From: CAVSRC01 sp963798195
GTDB taxonomy: Bacteria > Pseudomonadota > Alphaproteobacteria > Rhizobiales > Kaistiaceae
Length of the DNA: 64,000 nucleotides
Direction: 5' to 3'
Assembly (NCBI GenBank): GCA_963798195.1
Contig: CAWCSF010000004.1
Coordinates: 197,638-261,637 of the forward strand
Below, piece by piece: positions 60,526 to 64,000 of this stretch. The position numbers and the translations under genes were made by a program. The notes under the pieces are model-generated. The model had not been told where the DNA came from, ran no database searches, and was given only the letters and a program-made list of their open reading frames with translations. Position 1 is the first letter of the stretch; each line of letters starts with the position of its first letter.

Positions 60526-60855
60526 ATGATGAACGACGCGGACCTTATGGCACCGCCCTACGCCGACGAGCCGTCGCTTTCCGATGACGAGAGCGTGAGG
60601 CGCGCCACCTGCCGTGTCCTGCTCCTTGGCTGGAAGGCCTCGGTGCCGAACCGACTGCTTCCCGAATTCCGAGAGACCTTCGATCGGATCGCCCGGCGGT
60701 TGGGAGCGTTGCCGCCCGCCGACAGGAAGGGCGCGATCCGGTCCGCCAGGATGGCGGCACGCGCCGCCCGGTTCCGCAAGCGCTATCGCCTCGCTCTGGC
60801 GGCTGCCGGCGGGCCGGATTCCGCAGAAATCCGCCAAACTCGACCGGAGAAGTGA
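60526..60855 (+). CDS. Small basic accessory protein (109 aa)
   Basis: A 109-residue protein: acidic start (MMNDADLMAPPYADEPSLSD) followed by a basic helical part (CRVLLLGWKASVPNRLLPEF, MAARAARFRKRYRLAL). GGGAG lies 8 bases upstream. It has the look of a DNA- or RNA-binding small protein, but no family is recognised. Confidence 0.5.
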   Translation: MMNDADLMAPPYADEPSLSDDESVRRATCRVLLLGWKASVPNRLLPEFRETFDRIARRLGALPPADRKGAIRSARMAARAARFRKRYRLALAAAGGPDSAEIRQTRPEK

Positions 60856-60947
60856 TGATAGTTTTTGCGGTCGTTTTTGGTTGACATTCGGGTCATCGCC
60901 CACCGCCGTGATCACTGCGGCGGGCATAATCCGACGAGAGGACGACC

Positions 60948-63164
60948 ATGAACAAGCACGTCAAACCGCCCAAAGCGCCGCCCATCGACGGCGACCAGAT
61001 GGGCCCATACATCGAGCTCGGCTGGCAGCTGATCCCGCTGCACCGGCCGGCCGACCGCAGCTCGTGGAACGGCAAGCCGAGGGCCGACGGCAAGCGGCCC
61101 CTCGACCGCAATTGGACAACCAAGATCTATGACTTCCGCAAGGTCGTCGCGGCAGCCGTCGCCCAGGGCCGCAACGTCGGTGTCCGCCTCACCGCCGAGC
61201 AGCTGGTGATCGACGTCGATCCTCGCAACGGCGGTGACGCCGGCTTCGATGCGCTGTGCCGCGACCTCGGCCTCGACCGGAACGCCTGGCCGCACATCGT
61301 CACAGGCTCCGGCGGCGGTCACTACTACCTGACGAAGCCGGCTGGCGAGAAGGTCGTCGACTCGGTCGACCAGTATCCCGGCGTTGAGTTCAAGAGCGCC
61401 GGCCGCCAGGTCGTGGCCGCGGGATCAGTCCACCCCGACACGATGAGACGCTACGAGTGGGACGCCTTCGGGCCGCCGCTGGAATCGGTCGCGGCCGCGC
61501 CCGGCCGGCTGGTCGAGCTGATCAGCCGCCCGACCGGACCGGCGTCGAGCGAGGGCGGGCAGCACACGCCCGAGGAGATCGCAGCGATGCTCGACGCGCT
61601 CGATCCGGTCGACTTCCGCGACCAGGACAAGTGGTTCAGGCTGATGGCGGCCTGCCACCACGCCTCTGGCGGCGATGCCCGCACCGAGTTCCTGGAATGG
61701 TCGAGCCGCGATCCCGATTACGCCGACGAGGGCGACAAGGGGCGCCGCTGGGACTCGCTCCACGCGAAGAAGGAAGCGGCAATCACGCTCAAGACACTTT
61801 ACAAGTTCCTGAGCGACGCTGGCCGCGATGACGCGATCCCGCGCCCTAACGCGGCGGATGACTTCGCGGAAGACCCGGACGACGTCACGGAGTCTGACAG
61901 CGCGCCGTCCGCGACCACGGACAGGGGGCTGTCGGTCAACCGGAACTCGGTAGCCGCAGACACCATCGCAAACGCCATGCGGGCCGTCGCCGGCATCGGC
62001 CTGAAGCCGGCATGGGACGAGCTGGCACAGAAGGTCGTCTTCCGCGGTCCGGCGCTGCCGTGGCCCGACGAATTCGGCCGCGAGCTGGATGACAACGTGC
62101 TGAGGTTCATCCGGCTGGCGCTGATCGAGCGGTACCAAGGGAACGACTTCCAGCCGTCGCGAGACAACGTCTTCGAGTCGGTGGTCACGGCCGCCCTGCA
62201 CCGGTGCTTCAACCCCGTCACCGAATACCTGGACGGACTGAAGTGGGACGGCGTGCCACGCGTCGGCCGGCTGCTCTCCCACTACATCGACTGTGGCGAT
62301 GGTCTCTACGAGCAGGCCGTCTCGACGTGCTTCATGGTGGGCGCCGTGCGGCGCATGAGGGAGCCCGGCTCCAAATTCGACACCATGCCCGTCATCAGGA
62401 GCCCGCAGGGCTGGCTGAAGTCGACGGCGCTGAAGGTGCTTTTCGGAGCGCCATGGTTCTCCGACGCTGAGCTTGGCGACCTGCGCAGCAAGGACGCGGC
62501 CATGCTGATCCGCGGCGTCTGGATTGTCGAGTTCGCCGAGATCGACAGCCTGCGGCGGACGGAGCTCGGGACGCTCAAGGCCTTCTGCTCCCGCTCGGTG
62601 GACCGCATGCGGGACCCCTACGGCCGAGTCGTCAGCGACGTGCCGAGGCGCTGCGTGTTCGTCGGCACGGTCAACGAGGGCGGCTTCCTGAAGGACCCGA
62701 CCGGCAACCGCCGCTTCTGGCCACTCGTGCTCAGGCGGCCAATCGACATCGAGAAGATCGCCGAAGATCGTGACCAGCTGTGGGCGGAGGCGTCCGCCCT
62801 GGAGGCAGGCGGCGGCTCGTGCGAGCTGCCAGCGGAACTCTGGCCCGCCGCGGCGGAGAAGCAGGCGGAAGAAACCTCGACGGATCCGTGGGCCGACCCG
62901 CTGAGAGCGTTCCTCGACCAGCGGGCCTACGATGCCGTGATAGACGCGGCTGCCTACGCCGAGGCCATTGGCGAGAACCCGCCCCCCGCCGATAGGGTGC
63001 ATTCGGTCGAGCTGTTTGACGCCCTTGGCATCGACCACTCACGCCGCACCAAGGACCAGGCGCAGCGGCTGCGCACCGTGATGGAGAACGACATCGGCTG
63101 GCGCTACTCGCGGGGCGTGCGCGTCGGCTCCAGGGTGGCGTCGGGCTACCTCTCTGCCGACTGA
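60948..63164 (+). CDS. Primase-polymerase with VapE-type helicase domain
   Basis: A 738-residue replication protein of mobile elements. Residues 20-195 form an archaeo-eukaryotic primase/polymerase domain: VIDVDPRNGG gives Asp89 and Asp91, SGGGHYYLTK has His125, and GVEFKSAGRQVVAAGSVH closes the site. A primase C-terminal 2 region covers about 205-290 (WFRLMAACHHASGG). The C-terminal half is a VapE (virulence-associated E) SF3-like ATPase: IRSPQGWLKSTALKVL near 483-498, GVWIVEFAEIDSLRRTE Walker B-like, RCVFVGTVNEGGFLKDPTGNRRFWPL. The P-loop is atypical, with Leu before the Lys. It likely replicates an integrative element or satellite. Confidence 0.9.
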   Translation: MNKHVKPPKAPPIDGDQMGPYIELGWQLIPLHRPADRSSWNGKPRADGKRPLDRNWTTKIYDFRKVVAAAVAQGRNVGVRLTAEQLVIDVDPRNGGDAGFDALCRDLGLDRNAWPHIVTGSGGGHYYLTKPAGEKVVDSVDQYPGVEFKSAGRQVVAAGSVHPDTMRRYEWDAFGPPLESVAAAPGRLVELISRPTGPASSEGGQHTPEEIAAMLDALDPVDFRDQDKWFRLMAACHHASGGDARTEFLEWSSRDPDYADEGDKGRRWDSLHAKKEAAITLKTLYKFLSDAGRDDAIPRPNAADDFAEDPDDVTESDSAPSATTDRGLSVNRNSVAADTIANAMRAVAGIGLKPAWDELAQKVVFRGPALPWPDEFGRELDDNVLRFIRLALIERYQGNDFQPSRDNVFESVVTAALHRCFNPVTEYLDGLKWDGVPRVGRLLSHYIDCGDGLYEQAVSTCFMVGAVRRMREPGSKFDTMPVIRSPQGWLKSTALKVLFGAPWFSDAELGDLRSKDAAMLIRGVWIVEFAEIDSLRRTELGTLKAFCSRSVDRMRDPYGRVVSDVPRRCVFVGTVNEGGFLKDPTGNRRFWPLVLRRPIDIEKIAEDRDQLWAEASALEAGGGSCELPAELWPAAAEKQAEETSTDPWADPLRAFLDQRAYDAVIDAAAYAEAIGENPPPADRVHSVELFDALGIDHSRRTKDQAQRLRTVMENDIGWRYSRGVRVGSRVASGYLSAD

Positions 63165-63496
63165 CGCAGAACGGTCTCCGCCTTTACCTCAAAGACCGCG
63201 CGCTCGCGAGGGGCGGTTTCGACATCGGGATCGAAGCCGCCCCCCTCGGCAGATTTCGGAAACGCGCTCAGAAAGTCCGACCACGATTCCCACCGGGCGA
63301 TGTTCAGATACGTCACGCACGATGGTGCGCTTAGTTCTAGGGAACGCAGGCCGGGCGGCAGACCAGTGTCTTCGGAAAGCCGCGTGAGCGTCTCGCCCAG
63401 GAAGGCCGGATTGTTCGGCTGGCTGGCCCGATAGTCAGTCAGGAACTGCCCCTCTCTATCCGGCCGGACGAACCGCCGGATCATTACGATGATCAT
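63146..63496 (-). CDS. Antibiotic-biosynthesis-monooxygenase-like small protein
   Basis: A 116-residue protein beginning MIIVMIRRFVRPDREGQFL, with the ferredoxin-like ABM/NIPSNAP pattern: strand-helix, SCVTYLNIARWESWSDFLSAF near residues 59-79, and a basic C terminus. Most such proteins are haem-independent monooxygenases or orphan stress proteins. It is convergent with the primase, overlapping by 19 bases. It looks like a chromosomal-type cargo rather than a replication gene. Confidence 0.65.
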   Translation of the reverse strand: MIIVMIRRFVRPDREGQFLTDYRASQPNNPAFLGETLTRLSEDTGLPPGLRSLELSAPSCVTYLNIARWESWSDFLSAFPKSAEGGGFDPDVETAPRERAVFEVKAETVLRQSAER

Positions 63497-63510
63497 GTCT
63501 GCAATCCCTG

Positions 63511-63699
63511 ACGTTGAGCGTGTTGAGCTGCGCGCGGGCTTCGCTCAACGCGTCGGGGCAATGCGCGGCTTGCCTTGTTGAGCATGTTGAGCATGTTGAG
63601 CTTGCGGATATGGTCGGGGGCATCAGTGACCGCAAGTTCACCTGCCCCTGCACCCTGGCCCTATCGGGAGAAGTCGCTCAACGCTCAACATGCTCAACA
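63511..63699. repeat. GTTGAGC repeat field with a 17-bp inverted pair
   Basis: Many copies of GTTGAGC: GTTGAGCGTGTTGAGC at 63513-63528, a reverse GCTCAAC at 63543-63549, three tandem units from 63576 to 63601, then the reverse set GCTCAACGCTCAACATGCTCAAC at 63676-63698. TGTTGAGCATGTTGAGC (63576-63592) and its exact complement GCTCAACATGCTCAACA (63683-63699) form a perfect 17-bp inverted pair 90 bases apart. Possible iterons, operators or a regulatory hairpin. Confidence 0.75.
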
Positions 63700-64000
63700 C
63701 CCGGGGGCCTGGCGCCGGGTCGGGTCCTTCCGGCACGATAGCAATGTGGGGCGTTCGGAGAACTCGATTCGCGGCCAGCTGCGGGACGAAAAACGCCGCG
63801 CACGACGTCAGCACAAACGCGCGCCCAAGCGCTTTGGACCGATTTGCGACCGTCTGGTCGCGGGGCAACATCGCGCGCACAGCGCGCGGCTCGCGCCCGA
63901 CCTGCAGGGTCGAAAGGCGCGGAGGCGAAGGCCTCGATCTCTTCCACACGCGTGAATGCCTGCTGCGCAATGGCCGATCTCGGTCATTCCGACCCACACC
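63700..64000. other. Unresolved right edge of the window
   Basis: Overlapping open frames in several phases, none with a convincing start, ribosome-binding site or known domain. One plus-strand frame, starting inside the repeat field, carries an Arg-rich stretch (RDEKRRARRQHKRAPKR). No tRNA or gene is called. The element evidently continues to the right. Confidence 0.3.

Noticed and set aside
63456..63653. A 65-codon minus-strand frame across the repeats
   Set aside because: Its Ser-Thr-Cys runs come from the repeat itself; no start signal or conservation evidence.
63511..63699. A CRISPR array in the repeat field
   Set aside because: The repeats are 7-9 bases, in tandem and in both orientations, without spacers of constant size and without cas genes.
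57735..64000. A direct repeat of the tRNA-Arg 3' end marking the right attachment site
   Set aside because: No second copy of the terminal tRNA sequence was seen up to base 64000; the right end must lie outside the window if it exists.

Overview
The window is high-GC DNA from an alphaproteobacterium, almost certainly Hyphomicrobiales (Rhizobiales). Three things point there: a Tad/Cpa pilus locus in the cpaB-C-D-E-F-tadB-C order, a yejA-yejA-yejB-yejE-yejF peptide importer with two binding proteins, and the blocks ffs-dnaX-ybaB-recR, def-fmt-truA-dapE-dapD and rpmH-rnpA-yidC-ysxC-argB. I cannot name a genus.

Layout. 0-8.4 kb: Tad (Flp) pilus secretion and assembly genes, cut off at the left edge inside cpaB, with a lipoprotein TadD-like gene on the opposite strand. 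8.5-15.6 kb: an M17 aminopeptidase and an NlpC/P60 hydrolase, separated by a MarR-type regulator and five tightly packed genes that look like a hexuronate/aldarate pathway. These are an RraA-like aldolase, an NTF2-like protein, a uronate dehydrogenase, a mannonate dehydratase-like protein and an SMP-30 lactonase. 15.6-25.6 kb (minus strand): a GhrA-type reductase, the yej operon with an extra small exported protein, and a membrane-anchored cytochrome c. 25.8-31.3 kb: kdsB, pheA, a phosphotransferase, a broken small membrane-protein gene, a frameshifted GT8 glycosyltransferase, a frameshifted nudC and a HIT gene. 31.4-36.9 kb: SRP RNA (ffs), dnaX, ybaB, an SDR and a cupin, a DsbA-family protein, recR and a DUF924 gene. 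36.9-41.3 kb: EthD protein, rmuC, an exported protein, a DUF1127 protein, a LuxR-type regulator preceded by a perfect TGTGA-N6-TCACA palindrome, and a small ArfA-like ribosome-rescue candidate. 41.3-54.0 kb: translation, lysine and arginine biosynthesis and membrane-insertion housekeeping genes. 54.1-57.8 kb: a flavoprotein of the disulfide-reductase family without its redox cysteines, coupled to a histidine kinase, then a Sel1-repeat protein and tRNA-Arg(ACG). 57.8-64.0 kb: the left part of a putative mobile element next to the tRNA, with small unknown genes, a primase-polymerase/VapE protein and a dense GTTGAGC repeat field. No integrase is inside the window.

Reading-frame caveat. Five genes are broken by net single-base shifts: the 28.3 kb membrane protein, the GT8 gene, nudC (two compensating shifts), argB and ysxC. 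ysxC is normally essential and argB is needed for arginine prototrophy, so indel errors in the sequence are the simplest explanation and should be excluded before any of these is called a pseudogene.

No single region is an obviously new defence or biosynthetic system. The best candidates for new biology are the redox-dead flavoprotein/kinase pair, the tRNA-linked primase/VapE element with its repeats, the small exported protein inside the yej operon, and the ArfA-like protein.
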